A stretch of 64,000 bases of DNA from Falciphora oryzae (GCA_000733355.1 JNVV01000010.1:290324-354323); one strand, 5' to 3'; shown: positions 1-11,278, counted from the stretch's first letter. Numbers and translations: made by a program. The notes: generated by a model from the letters alone, not told the origin.

Positions 1-3000
1 GATAGATCGTTCGTGTCCGGCCTTGCTAACCCCGACAACCAGCGCTGCATACAACGGTAAGACTCACTGGGAGACTGGAAGCAGGAGGAGGCGTGTCGAT
101 GCGCCTCGACTCCGCTGAGCTAACGCATGACCAAATACAGACAGCAAGGGCGTGACACACCAGTAAGAGACCCGAATGCTGCGCACAGACCAGACCCCTA
201 CTGCTAAGCTGTACAGGAGGGGTTCAAATCACAAAGAGAAAGGATTGCTGAAAATGGCGGCCTAGGTTCATCCTCAACGGCCTCGTTCATGCCAACCGGA
301 TCCTCGGAGAGGAGGCCTTCAAGGTGGCCGACTGGCGCGTCATCGGCGAGTATGTGTACGACGACGAAGGGGGCCGCCACCAGGCATGGTACTCCCCGGT
401 CCGAGACACATGGGCAATGGGGCAGTTCGTCCCTGTGGGCGAACGGGTCTTTGTCGAACGCAGCGTCAAGTTCACCCCATCCGACAGGGAGAAGCTTTGG
501 CGGGACGCAGGCGTGGTCGAGGCTGGGCGATGGACCCAGGGCGCCGAGTATGGTACGTTCGTTTTTACTCAACCCGTGTGTTCTCACGCAGCCGGCTTAG
601 TGAAACGTCCGACAGCAGCTGCTTGGTCCTGCAGCCTGCATTTTGCCTCCTTGACACGTGCACCGCACGCTGACACACTGACACACACACGCGCTCACAC
701 ACATATACCCCTTTCCGCCTTGAAAGTTCAGGGCGGGATAGCTCGTCTGCACATACCACCATCCGCACGTGTCAGCTGAAGCCGCCGCATACAGTCACCG
801 GCTGTCCTTCCTCTTGCCGTGCGCCTTGCAGGGCCAGTCCATTCGGCTGGTCGAGGCCGATTGCGGGGTCGCGCCCTGCTCCTCGTGTCATGCCCCATCC
901 CGTTCTCGAACAAGGATAATCACAGCGGGGAGTCCTGCTGTGAACATCGTCATACTACGTAGAAGCAAAACAACAGTACGGCAACGGCTGGCAGATACTG
1001 CCGAGGCTCACGACCGCGTCCCAAGCTCTTCTCAAACAAGCCGAGCACGAACTACTAACCAGTTCCGGGTCTAGGGCTGCATCTGCTTGCGAAACCGAAC
1101 ATGCCGTTCAGCCTGTCACCAAGCGAGTATGCGCCGTCGGCCCTGCCCAGCCTAGCCGACTGGCGGGCACTGTGGGCCATGTGGGATGCAATCACGCGTG
1201 GGATGCTCCCGAAAAAGGAGCTGCTGGAGAAGCCAATCAGGCTGCGCAACGCCTGCATCTTCTATCTTGGCCACATCCCGACCTTCTTGGACATTCAGTT
1301 GACCAAGACCACCAAGAACCCGGCGACGGAGCCGCAGTGCTATTACTCGATATTCGAGCGCGGGATCGATCCCGACGTCGACAACCCAGAGAAGTGCCAT
1401 ACACACTCGGAAATCCCCGAGGAGTGGCCCCCCGCGGCTGAAATCGCCGAGTACCAGGAAAGGGTCCGGGCCAGGCTGCAGGGCATATATGCGGCCGGCG
1501 TCCAAAACATCCCGCGCAACGTCGGGAGGGCCATATGGGTCGGCTATGAGCACGAGGCCATGCACCTGGAGACGCTGCTGTACATGCTGCTCCAGAGCGA
1601 CAAGGCGCTGCCACCCCCCGGCACCCGCACCCCAGACTTCAAGCAGCTGGCCGCCGTGGCTCTAGCCAGCAGGGTGCCAAATCAATGGTTTAAGATCCCG
1701 GCAACGGAGCTGACGATCGGGATTGACGACCCAGAGAGTGGCACCGACCTGGACCGAGACTATGGATGGTAGGAATGCCCGGGGCACGCATGCGCGGGTT
1801 CGGACGCTGACTAGCCACAACATATAGGGACAATGAGAAACCCTCGAGGCGAGTCAAAGTGGATGCCTTCCAGGCACAGGCAAGGCCGATCACGAATGAA
1901 GAGGTAGGTGCCCTGTCCGAAGGACAAAAGCATACCATCAACAGTCGAGGACCACGTATGCCATGTACTACTTTCTCAAATAGGGGCTAATACTGGGTTT
2001 GCCTTGCGCAGTACGCAAAGTACATGTATCACGAAGGCGTCGGCCACATGCCGGCCTCGTGGGTTACTGTTGGCACAAAGAAGGGCGCGGAGAGCGCCAC
2101 CAATGGCGCCAACGGAACCACGAACGGCCAGGGGCTGAGTAACGGGCTTAAGAATGGCCGCGCAAACGGTCACGCTAATGGGCACGCCACCAATAGCGCT
2201 CACGGCGGCAGCCTACCAGCCTCGTTCATGGCGGGCAAGGCCGTCAGGACTGTCTATGGGCCGGTGCCGCTGGAGCTTGCATTGGACTGGCCCGTCTTCG
2301 CCTCGTACGACGAGCTGGCCGGCTGCGCGGCATGGATGGGTGGTCGGATCCCGACCTTTGAAGAGGCTCGAAGCATCTACGAGCACGCCGAGGTGCTGCG
2401 GAAGGATGCGGCCGACAGGGAGCTGGCGAGGAAGGTACCAGCGGTAAATGGGTACGTATGCTGCCAGGTCCCAGACGCCGAGATGAAGTGTTCACCTCGG
2501 AACCCATGCAGACCGGAGACTGACAGCCAGGTTACAGCCATCTCTCGAACGACGGCGTTGAGGAGACCCCACCATCACGGGCTGGGAGTCTGGGCGATGA
2601 AGAATCGCGGTCAAACGACCGGGGACTCTTCATCGACCTTGCTGGCGCCAATGCTGGGCTGCAGCAGTGGCACCCGGTGCCCGTCACGGGCAACGGGGAT
2701 CGGCTCGCGGGCCAGGCGCAGATGGGCGGGGTCTGGGAGTGGACGAGCTCGCCCCTCCAGAGGCACGAGGGGTTCGAGCCCATGCCGCTGTACCCCAACT
2801 ATACTGGTAGGTCCCTTCTCTCCGCCGGGCGAGGCTTCACGTCCGGCTCCATTGGCTGGTCGGGCGTACATGAGCCTCGGTTGTTACTGACATGCCATGT
2901 CCCCCCAGCCGACTTCTTCGACGGCAAGCACAACATCGTGCTCGGAGGCTCGTGGGCAACCATCCCCCGCATCGCAGGGCGGAAGTCCTTGTAAGTCATG

Positions 3001-3152
3001 TCCGAGCTGTTACCTATTTCTGGAGATCCCTCCGGCATAACCGATCATTTTCTCACACACAAGGTCCGCATCTATTTAGCGTCAACTGGTACCAGCGCAA
3101 CTACCCGTACGTCTGGGCCGGCGCGAGACTCGTCAGGGACGTAACCGTCTAG
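1..3152 (+). CDS. egt1: Ergothioneine synthase Egt1 (5' part outside window)
   Basis: Egt1 makes ergothioneine from histidine: an EgtD-like methyltransferase forms hercynine, and an EgtB-like half (DinB plus FGE-sulfatase domains) adds cysteine sulfoxide with non-heme iron. Exons read as <1-56, 141-162, 266-552, 1075-1768, 1828-1903, 2012-2451, 2538-2806, 2909-2990 and 3080-3152, all in frame, giving 665 visible residues. The first three exons carry the EgtD end (FILNGLVHANRILG ... YGLHLLAKP). Exon 4 has the DinB helices with FYLGH and the HEAMH iron-binding pattern. The last exons hold the FGE-sulfatase core (MGGVWEWTSS, GGSWATIPRIAGRKSF, WAGARLV). The 522-nt intron before exon 4 has a textbook CTACTAAC branch site. 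An Asn/Gly/His-rich insertion lies at about 2085-2215. The first exon is short and its frame is the least certain part. Confidence 0.93.
141..162 (+). other. egt1: 22-nt micro-exon of egt1
   Basis: Bases 141-162 are flanked by an AG acceptor (AATACAG) and a GTAAGA donor. With the last base of exon 1 and the first base of the exon at 266 they encode DSKGVTHQ. This gives AYNDSKGVTHQFILNGL, the expected run in the EgtD methyltransferase domain. Skipping it breaks the reading frame. Confidence 0.8.
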
Positions 3153-3681
3153 CGCTGCTCGCCGACTCTATGTCGCGGAAGGAAGCAATGATTTCGCAGA
3201 ATTGTGACTTCGACAGCATTAGCTAAAGCTCTGCTCCTTGTTGTTCCCTGACGTCCTCGTCATTTTTGTTGTTGGTTGTGTGTGGTGGCTACGAGAATCA
3301 GGTTTTTTTTTCTTCCACCGTCGAACCCCTAAACCCGGCCCCTGCTCGTGCTTCTTTTGTTCCCCTTCCCAACACTTTCTATTTTCCCAATGTGGTGTGA
3401 TGGACGATTCAACTCGCCATCCCCAAACACTCACAAAAGCATTATTGCGCATATGATTTTTTGCGTGTCGTCTGCGAGGAAGCCGGCGGACCCACGTTCC
3501 TGGACACCTGCTTGTTTACCACTGTAAAGGTAGCCCGAATCAAAATGACGAGGTTTGGGGTTTGTGATCCCATGGGCTCCAAAAGGCAGCGCCTTGGCAG
3601 GCTCACTATCAGTACATTAGATGCCCCCGATGGGCGCATGTGGAGGCCCAGCATGACAGCTCGTAGACGCCATCTTGATTA
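3153..3681. other. Convergent intergenic region egt1 / eIF2B alpha
   Basis: About 530 bp between two converging stop codons. It includes a short T9 run and T-rich stretch near 3300 that could serve the egt1 3' end. No coding signal was seen on either strand. Confidence 0.6.
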
Positions 3682-4233
3682 TCAGGAGTATATGTCTAGG
3701 AGCATTTCGTATATATCGCTTGGTGTCTTGGTGCCGTACTCGGTGATGAACTTTGTGATCATCTGAGGGGGCTACAGGGGATGATGGTTTGATACGTCAG
3801 AACATCGGCAGCTCAGAGGCGGCGGATTGAAACATGAGGGCATGTGTATGGAGATAAATACCGTGTAGTCTACGGGATCGGCGTCGGCAGGTTTTGGCGG
3901 CTCGGGGGCGTCGGCGTCAGCGTCAGCGGCGGTGGTAAAGCGCACGACCTGCTGCTGGACGCCGCAGCGGGGCAGGTCCATCTGGCCGAGCGGGTAGACG
4001 CGGGCGATCTTGTGGCTCTCGGCTGCGACGTAGACGGACTTGCCGTAGGCACGCACCAGCTCGGCAATGTTAAAGGTACCGATGCGCGAGAGGACGCCAC
4101 CGTTCTGGCAGAGCACCTCGGCACCCAGGACGGCAAGGTCGACACCGGCGGTGCGCAGGACGTGGGCGACTTCACGCTCGGCCACCTCGGCCACGGGGAC
4201 GCCGCGGGCGCGTAGAGCGGCAGCGACGGACGA

Positions 4234-4269
<36 letters not shown>

Positions 4270-5079
4270 CTTTTGTGGTTCTTGTGGCGGCGATGAAGGA
4301 TCAGACGGCGCTCCTGCAGCAGGGGCTAGGGCTGGCGCGGGAGAGCTGAAGCGCGGGTCGACGACGTAAACGACGCGGAAGCGCGGGCTACCGTGCTCGG
4401 CCGTATGCAGCTCGGCAGCTCGCAGCAGGATGGCGGCAACCGTGCGGCTGCCGCCCCCGGTCAGAACGACCTTGCCCTCGGTGATGATGCGGGCGCCACG
4501 GTCAGCGATTGCGGCGCGGGCCTGCTTGGCGCGCGAGGCGAACAGGCGGCTGTTGCGGATCAGGTACTGGCGCGTTTCCTCGAAGCTGTCGGTGGCCGTC
4601 GTAGCCGCCGCTGTTTGTGCTGCTGCTGCGGCGGCGGCGACGGCAGCTTTCCTGCTGCTGCCGTCCTGCTTCTTAAGCGAGCGGAGGAGGTACTGCTGGA
4701 ACAGGTCGGTGCCGGCGGCGAGGGGGACGGGGTTCGGGACCGAGGCCTTGAGGCGCTCGGCCTCGGTGCGGATGATGTCGAGCGTCTCCATGACGGTGGA
4801 CGAGGTGGTCTGGCCGAGCACGCTTATAAGCGCCTCGATGGCGGCGACGGGCATGGTCACCTCGGGGTCGTCGGCCAGCACGCGCTGGTATGCCGAAACG
4901 ATGCTAGCAGCAATGGTAGCAGAGAGCCCATGTTTCCGTCAGCTAATCCATTGGGAGGTGACCACAGCCAGGATTCAGACGCCCTCATACCCATACTCGG
5001 CGACACTCTGGCCCTCGGGCTTGGCTCCCCCTGTCGTCACTATCGGCGCGGGGGCTGGTGGTGCGGCGTCCGACAGCAT
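3682..5079 (-). CDS. Translation initiation factor eIF2B subunit alpha (GCN3-type)
   Basis: Regulatory alpha subunit of eIF2B, the nucleotide exchange factor for eIF2 in the cytosol; it senses phosphorylated eIF2. Exons on the minus strand are 5079-4991, 4903-3862 and 3771-3682 (406 aa). The fold is recognised by ADDPEVTMPVAAIEAL near the N-terminus, the core runs EGKVVLTGGGSRTVAAIL, LAVLGAEVLCQNGGVLSRIGT and VYVAAESHKIARVYPL, and the end VDYT/PPQMITKFITEYGTKTPSDI. The splice at 4904 follows a GCTGAC branch site and restores GIVSAYQRVLADDPE. The usual length is near 305 aa; the excess is low-complexity sequence, Ala-rich at residues about 107-136 and Gln-rich at about 220-255, the latter a CAG-type tract. 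The start chosen is the MLSDAAPP methionine; the frame stays open upstream, so a longer N-terminus is possible. Confidence 0.93.
4230..4262. repeat. CAG/CTG triplet tract inside eIF2B alpha
   Basis: An uninterrupted CTG run on the plus strand (CAG on the coding strand), preceded by TGT-TGC, encodes about ten consecutive glutamines in the eIF2B alpha insertion. Confidence 0.85.
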
Positions 5080-5585
5080 GATGGCCGGCGGCTTTTGTCT
5101 TTTGTGATGATGATTATAGAGATTCCCAGAGACGAAAAATGGCCGGTCCAAGTTCAAGAAGTGCGTCGCTTTACTGCCGATTGAAAAGTGAGGACGGCAA
5201 AAAGAGGAGCCGCAGAATGATCCATGTGAGTCAAACCCTCTTTGCGCGCTCAAATTCGCCGATTGAGTTGCACCACCCTATGACGGTATTGGCGCTGCCA
5301 GACCCACTCGCCAGTCCCCTGATGGCGGGGTAGACACCGGCGTGCATGGAGCTTCTTCAGCCACAGGACCCCTGGCGGTCTGCCCCTCCCGCGGTGGGGA
5401 AGGCGCATTTCAGGGGCCATCGCCGGGCAGCTCAGGTGGTCTTTTCGAGCTGCAGGATTGGGCTGCAGGACCGCCCTTGACTTGCCCGCCTGGCCCGTTT
5501 TCCATGACCCGCCCGGCCCGCCTCGTCGACACCAGACTCAAATGACAAAAGACACCGCCAGAGGGCGCACAACCGAGAGCACAAC
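5080..5585. promoter_or_regulatory. Divergent promoter region eIF2B alpha / NECAP-like
   Basis: 506 bp between two divergent start codons. It must hold both promoters if the start choices are right. No clear TATA box was seen; there is no open frame with coding character apart from the possible upstream extension of eIF2B alpha. Confidence 0.5.
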
Positions 5586-6419
5586 ATGGAGACCATAGAC
5601 CCGGCGACGGGCCGCCAGCTGCCCCCCGACGCTATCCAGCGCGTGCTCTTCATCGCGCCCGCCGTGCACGTCTACAACATCCCGCCGCTGGCCTCGACCA
5701 AGGGCTACACGGCCGCCACCTGGACCGAGGACCCCAAGCGCCACATCTTCACCGCCCGCCTGCGCGCCATCGAGACGGCCATCCCCCAGCCCGCCGGCGC
5801 CGAGGACCAGGTCAAGACGGACGTCGTGCTCGAGGACCCGGCCTCGGGCCAGCTCTTCGCCGCCGCCCCCTACACCTCGGCCGCCGTCGTCGAGCCCGCC
5901 CTCGACAGCTCGCGCTTCTTCGCCCTGCGCGTCCAGGACGACTCGGGCCGCAAGGCCGTCCTGGGCATCGGCTTCGAGGAGCGGAGCGAGTCCTTCGACT
6001 TTGGCGTCGCCCTGCAGGAGGCCCGCAGGGCCCTGGGCCTCGAGCAGAACCCCCAGTCCGGCCCCGCCGGCGGCCCTCCCGCCCCGGCCGCCGAGAGCAG
6101 CAAGCCCGAGGTCAAGCGCGACTGGAGCCTCAAGGAGGGCCAGACCATCACGGTCAACCTGAGCGGCACCAAGTTCGGCGGCCGCGCACGCACTCAGCAG
6201 CAGGACGAGCCCTCGGCCCCGCTCAGCTCTTTCGCGCTGGCACCGCCGCCTTCGGCCGCATCCAGCGCCACTGGAGGCGGCGCCGGCGGCTTCTCACTTC
6301 CTCCCCCTCCGAGCGCGTCTAGCTCCAGGTCACACACCAGGACGTCCAGCAACGCCTCGCAAAAAAAGGCGGCGGCCGACCTCGGCTTCGATGATGGGCA
6401 ATTTGGGGAGTTCGCATGA
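5586..6419 (+). CDS. NECAP-like adaptin-ear-binding coat-associated protein
   Basis: An intronless 277-aa protein of the NECAP (DUF1681, PH-like ear-binding) family, which works with AP adaptors in clathrin-coated vesicle formation. The N-terminal domain (about residues 10-165) has the family pattern: IQRVLFIAPAVHVYNIPP, TKGYTAATW, IFTARLRAIE, FFALRVQD, AVLGIGFEERSESFDFGVAL. A Pro/Ala/Ser-rich linker follows, then KRDWSLKEGQTITVNL, and an acidic-aromatic tail FDDGQFGEFA in place of the animal WxxF motifs. The ATG context CACAACATGG is favourable and the frame begins close to family alignments, so the start is well supported. Confidence 0.93.
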   Translation: METIDPATGRQLPPDAIQRVLFIAPAVHVYNIPPLASTKGYTAATWTEDPKRHIFTARLRAIETAIPQPAGAEDQVKTDVVLEDPASGQLFAAAPYTSAAVVEPALDSSRFFALRVQDDSGRKAVLGIGFEERSESFDFGVALQEARRALGLEQNPQSGPAGGPPAPAAESSKPEVKRDWSLKEGQTITVNLSGTKFGGRARTQQQDEPSAPLSSFALAPPPSAASSATGGGAGGFSLPPPPSASSSRSHTRTSSNASQKKAAADLGFDDGQFGEFA

Positions 6420-6736
6420 ACGGAGAAGAGAAAAGAAAGGGGAATAAAGAATAAAAGCGTCCACCCCGATTCCTTGGCGGGCCGAGCCTGTTATTCATGT
6501 GTTGTGAGCCCTCTGCGCGCTTCGGCACGACTGCGGCTCTCAAAATAGCACACCTGGACAGAATATGGGTGCACGGGGTTGTCTTGTCGCACTTATGCTC
6601 GCTTATACCCTAATATATTCACTCCTAGGTTTACGCGCGACAGATTCTCTCACTATGCAAGAGCTTCTGGCGCGCTCGAGCCCCCTGGCTCCAACCCCCA
6701 AATGATTGGCCGCATCGCCATGCCCGTGGCCATCCC
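6420..6736. other. Convergent intergenic region
   Basis: 317 bp between the NECAP-like stop and the stop of the minus-strand protein. It holds AATAAAGAATAAAA-like sequence at about 6444-6457, a plausible polyadenylation signal for the NECAP-like gene. No coding sequence was seen. Confidence 0.55.
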
Positions 6737-8059
6737 TCATAGCTGCGGGGCTTCTTCGGGCCAAAACGGTCTCAGAGACGGGAGGCTCATGCGTTGGTCC
6801 CGCGGCTTGGGACAGTAGTAAAGACTGAAGGCGTTCATCGAGATGCTGCGGCCCCCATATTTGCGCCCGCTCCAAATGTGCAAAAAGGGGCTGCTTAGGC
6901 GTTTAATGTGAGCGTCCGAACTCGGAAGTCCGTTCCCGTCATCATAACCGCCGCCTTCTTCTCCTTCGCCGTCGCCCCTGTTTTCGTCGTCTGCCGTCAT
7001 GGCATCCTGGTAGATATATCTTGGCGACGTCGCCGGGCCGTCTGGCCCCGTCTCATCTGCTCGAGACAAGGGATCAATATCCTGAGCCTGTTCTTCTTCC
7101 CCGAATTCCACGTCCCCCTGACCACCGTCGTTCCAGGAGAAGGTCTCGGGGAACTTCACCCCAGGCTCGAACACCGGTGACAGGGGACTCAAGAGCGAAA
7201 GCTCGGGAGGAGAGGTCGCGGTCAGAACGAAAGGCGCCCGGGCTGGCTCTTCCGTCTCAGTCTGCTGCTCGGGAACCGCCTGCGGATTCGTGTTCCCACC
7301 ACCCCTCCAGAGCGGCGTGTCGGACTTGGCCGTATAGTCAGCGCCAGCGGCCCAAAAGGGTTGGCCGTACACGATGGGTAGCGTCGGAGCGGCTACAACT
7401 GGGTGGTGAGTCTGCCTCTGCCGCTGCCGCTGCTGGTGCTGGTGCTGGTGCTCCGCCTGGGCCCGCCGCTCCTGCCGCTGCAGCTCGACGTAGATGTCGC
7501 CGAGCCGCAGCAGGATCAGGCGCTCCTGCTGCTCCGCCTCGGCGAGCTTGTACCGGAGCAGCGCGGCCTTCTTGCGCAGTTTGCGGGGGCCGGGGCCGCG
7601 CCCTTCGCCGACGTTGCTGCTGCTGCTGCTGCTACCGCCGGCCGCGGCGGCGTCCTTGCCGCCAGGCCCCTCGGCCGGCTGCTGGGCGAGGCGCTGCTCG
7701 ACCTGCCTTAGGCTCTGAAACAGCTTCATTGCGCGCTCGTCCTGCCGCCGGAGAGCCGCGGCGAGGTACGCCCGCTCGGGATATTGCTGGTCGTAGTATG
7801 GTGGCAGGTTGTGGAGAGCATGGACAGCGGCCGGCGGCGCGCCCGCGTGGGCGACGGCGCCGGGGACGGGACGTATTGGTCCGATATTACCGGGCCTGGA
7901 AATCCTGCGGCTCTTTTCTTGCCGCCCTGTGCCAGGGGCTGGTGCGGGCGACGCATGGCGAGGGCTGGATAGGCGCGCCTGGGAGGGGTCATCTTTGGGA
8001 ATTTGACGTCTTTTCGCTCGCAAGGGAAGCGCTCCCGCAGGTTTGGCGCCTTTCTCCAT
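6737..8059 (-). CDS. Unrecognised fungal protein with coiled-coil segments
   Basis: One open frame gives 440 aa from the methionine of MEKGAKPAG; an in-frame ATG 132 bp upstream would give 484 aa. No family was recognised. The N-terminus is basic (LRAKRRQIPKDD). Two helical charged segments look coiled-coil: YPERAYLAAALRRQDERAMK through VEQRLAQQ, and KLRKKAALLRYKLAEAEQQE through LQRQERRAQAE. Between them is a Gly/Ser run. Further on come a His/Gln/Arg-rich tract, a Pro-rich and acidic region, and a short conserved-looking end (MNAFSLYYCPKPR). The length of the frame and its GC-rich third positions argue that it is real; a cytoskeletal or scaffold role would be a guess. Confidence 0.65.
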   Translation of the reverse strand: MEKGAKPAGALPLRAKRRQIPKDDPSQARLSSPRHASPAPAPGTGRQEKSRRISRPGNIGPIRPVPGAVAHAGAPPAAVHALHNLPPYYDQQYPERAYLAAALRRQDERAMKLFQSLRQVEQRLAQQPAEGPGGKDAAAAGGSSSSSSNVGEGRGPGPRKLRKKAALLRYKLAEAEQQERLILLRLGDIYVELQRQERRAQAEHQHQHQQRQRQRQTHHPVVAAPTLPIVYGQPFWAAGADYTAKSDTPLWRGGGNTNPQAVPEQQTETEEPARAPFVLTATSPPELSLLSPLSPVFEPGVKFPETFSWNDGGQGDVEFGEEEQAQDIDPLSRADETGPDGPATSPRYIYQDAMTADDENRGDGEGEEGGGYDDGNGLPSSDAHIKRLSSPFLHIWSGRKYGGRSISMNAFSLYYCPKPRDQRMSLPSLRPFWPEEAPQL

Positions 8060-11059
8060 GGACACGGTGGGAGGGTATGTAGTCGAGCCGCTGATGCTTG
8101 TATGCTCCTCTTGCTTCTGAACTAGATGGGCTGGGGTGGCTGTTGGTCGCTGTAGGCAAGTGTGGGAGACAAGCACACGCACGACCCCCACAGATCGGGA
8201 GTAGAGCCACGCGGCAGTGGGTGTGCACTCGAGCGTTCCCTGACATTAATGTTTGCGAGATTATTTGGCGTTCGAACCAGGCACCCCGAGACATGGAAGA
8301 GAGAAAGCGAGCGGGATGTTACCCAAAGAGCCTACAGACAAAGAACCGAGCAGGTGCTTTGGCCGGACTCGGCCGCAGTGTTCTAGAGCCACAAATTTGC
8401 CATCGGATGCTGAGATGCTATGACGGACAAAGGAGGAGGAAACTGGAAGCAAACTTGCCAAGGTGGCCCGGAGACGGTCGATATGTCGGCACTATAGGGG
8501 GGGCTCTATCTTTGTTTCCAAATGGACACTTTGACGGGAGATATCAAGAGTGAGACACCTCAGGCTCGATACGGAGCGAAGCTGTCTCAGATGATGTGCC
8601 TAACCACCACTGAATTTTACCCAGGTACTATCCCAGAACAGAAGCGACTCCGAGGATCAATGCCAAGCTAGCACGAAGCACCCGCAAGCGGGCGTTCCTG
8701 GAGATTTCTGAGAGCTGCATAACAAGCCCCGACGATAGAATAAATCTCACATTCGTTTCCATTGCGTTCCATTCCGACCAGACGTTCGTATGCCCACGAC
8801 GGCCATCGCAATCACCCCCCTTATTCCCATCTTACGTTTATCCGCCGCAGTCCTCTAGTGAATGGCATCAACACGAGCAGCGCAGCCGCCGGGCCATCTA
8901 TCTGTGCCTCACGCAGACGCCTGAGCTGACGGAAATCATCTCGAGAACCATCAGAGATGCAAGACTCGAGGCCAGGATGGGATAAAGGGGAGACCGTCGG
9001 CAGCTAAAAGGGGAAATTGTTACAGGAGATTCGGGCCCACAGCCGCGCCGCGCCGTCCGGTTTTGGGCAGCGATGGTTCCTGGAGACAAGCGTCGAATCT
9101 TGGGGTGTGTGGTCAGGGGCAACGAGAAAAAAGTAACTCTAGCCGCGGAAGAGTGTGTGAGGTTGCGTGTGACCGGGAGCACGAGAGAGAGAAAGGGGTG
9201 TTCGGGGCGAGCGGCCTTCCGGGACGAAGGGTGGGATCCGGAATGGGGGCAACCTATAGATGAGGTGACCTCTTTGGAGCTGTGTAGGCAGGTAGCTGTC
9301 GGTCCCAGGGACGGCCAGGCGGCTCTGCGGCACCTATAGTGGTTTACGGCGCAAAGGTGCAGCTATCGCACATTGCCATGTTCTTTGTGCGGATACTGCG
9401 TATGTATGGGTGTGCGTGAAGGTCGGCCGTCAGGGGTGTCAGAAAATAGCGAGGGGTGGTAGTTGAAGGACGGGCTATGATGGACGACTGCAGATCAATA
9501 TGGACGTTGGATGCGTCCTTGCCAGGTACGTATACGTACCTGGAGGGGGGAGCACGAGGCGGGTCGGCAAAGCAGGTCTCCAAAACCTTGAATCTTTTTT
9601 TGTAACCAACTTTACCCACACCTCCCGCACGCCGTTGGAGAGGCTAGTCGACGGGACGCCATGCCAAGGAAAGGGGACTCCCGAGGAGCTGGGAGGGAGG
9701 GCTGGCTGCAGCGTCTCTGTGTCTGGACGACGGCAAGTGGTAAGTAAGGAACGGGTGGTGAGTCGGACAGGTACCCAAGGAGGTCGCCCGGGCGTGGGAT
9801 TATACCCATCTACCCGGCACATCCTACATATTTTCCCGGCGGTTTTCTGCGTCACCTCAAGCGAACCTGGACTATTGCTGGCATTGTTTTGTTGATGTAG
9901 CCACACGCAGTACACTTGGGCGATCGAAAACGGAAGAGTAGTGCCCACAAAGTGGCGAAAAGGAAAATGGGATCTAGCGAACGTCTAGAAAGATACATAG
10001 AGAGTTGGCGAGGTCACAAGCGGGCCTGTAATAACCTGCTAATCCACCGTCACAGCGGGCGCTTGGGAGCAATCCTACAAGTGTCCAGTATATTGAGTGA
10101 TGTTATGTTTAGACTCGTCTCCGCCTGTACCCCAGCGGCTTCATGTCGGTCTCTTGGAGCTTTAGTGCAGGTCGCCAACGAGGTGACCATGGGGATCTGG
10201 GATCTCGGACACCAGAGGATCAGGTGTGAGCGGGGAGCCCGGATGGGCAGTCACACCGCTTGCGAAGAGAGGAGCTGGAGAAAGGAACCGAAGCTGCAGC
10301 GGCAAGACAACATGTGCACAAAACGACGGTCATCGAGAAGGGCTACACGCAGGTCATGTGACGGCATCGTTGAATCTTTCCAGAAAGGGGATAGTCAGAG
10401 TTGTAGTGCGTTGGGTCGGTGTGGGTGGTTGGCCGGGCAAGATAAGCGCGACGATGTTATTTTTGGGACATTTGATCGCGCCAGCGGCTATCTGCACCGG
10501 TAGATTGCCGAGGGGAGGTCTGCAGCCTGCCTCTGCCTAGGTGGGTAGCCGTCTGAATCACATTGCCTCGCAAGCGACAAGAAAATCTGCAGAGGATCTT
10601 TTTGCGAGCTTCATTGATGGCCGTACTGAGATGGAGGTCAATAATGGATTACGGCCGAGTCGATTATTCGGCTGATTGGCTGGCCCGGCAGACGCCCGGC
10701 TGCAAGCAAGTCTGTTTCTAAAAAAATATCCCAAAAATAGCAACCACACTAAGCAGTTCTTCGTTTTTGTTGCTGCTCTGCCTTTCTTTTTTCTGCTAAT
10801 GCTGATAGGATTCTACTAGACCCGTCGCCCGTCCGTCCCGCCTAGCTGCTGGAATAATGCTACCTTCCTGCATGCCCACCTGCCCGCCTGCCTGCCTGCC
10901 ATGCTCGAGGGGAAACAGGGGCAGTCAAGTTGCAAGAATCGCGGAACTGTCAGCCGCGTAAACGCCTTGCCCGAGCCCGGCCGGCCGGCCGACAAGGCAA
11001 GAGCCCCGACCAAGTCCAACCCCCTCCTCCTGCTTCCCATGCGGCATTTAGATTGGCCT
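8060..11059. other. Gene-free region, left part of 8-16 kb desert
   Basis: Three kilobases with only short or unconvincing frames. The longest, a plus-strand frame at 9916-10503, has no codon bias or recognisable motif. The part next to 8059 should contain the promoter of the minus-strand gene. No tRNA, transposon or repeat family was recognised. Confidence 0.55.
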
Positions 11060-11278
11060 NNNNNNNNNNNNNNNNNNNNNNNNNNNNNNNNNNNNNNNNN
11101 NNNNNNNNNNNNNNNNNNNNNNNNNNNNNNNNNNNNNNNNNNNNNNNNNNNNNNNNNNNNNNNNNNNNNNNNNNNNNNNNNNNNNNNNNNNNNNNNNNNN
11201 NNNNNNNNNNNNNNNNNNNNNNNNNNNNNNNNNNNNNNNNNNNNNNNNNNNNNNNNNNNNNNNNNNNNNNNNNNNNNN
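11060..11278. other. Assembly gap (219 N)
   Basis: A run of unresolved bases; the true length may differ. The flanks are CCTGCC-rich on the left and ordinary on the right. Confidence 0.99.

Noticed and set aside
7021..8082. 353-aa plus-strand frame opposite the 440-aa protein
   Set aside because: Antisense, Arg/Ala/Pro-rich, no ordered motif; the minus-strand frame has the more protein-like composition.
8260..8290. tRNA-like GTTCGAACC near 8270
   Set aside because: No acceptor, D or anticodon stems could be built around it.
9916..10503. 195-aa plus-strand frame in the 8-16 kb region
   Set aside because: No codon bias, no domain, Cys/Arg/Ser-rich chance composition; no splice context nearby.
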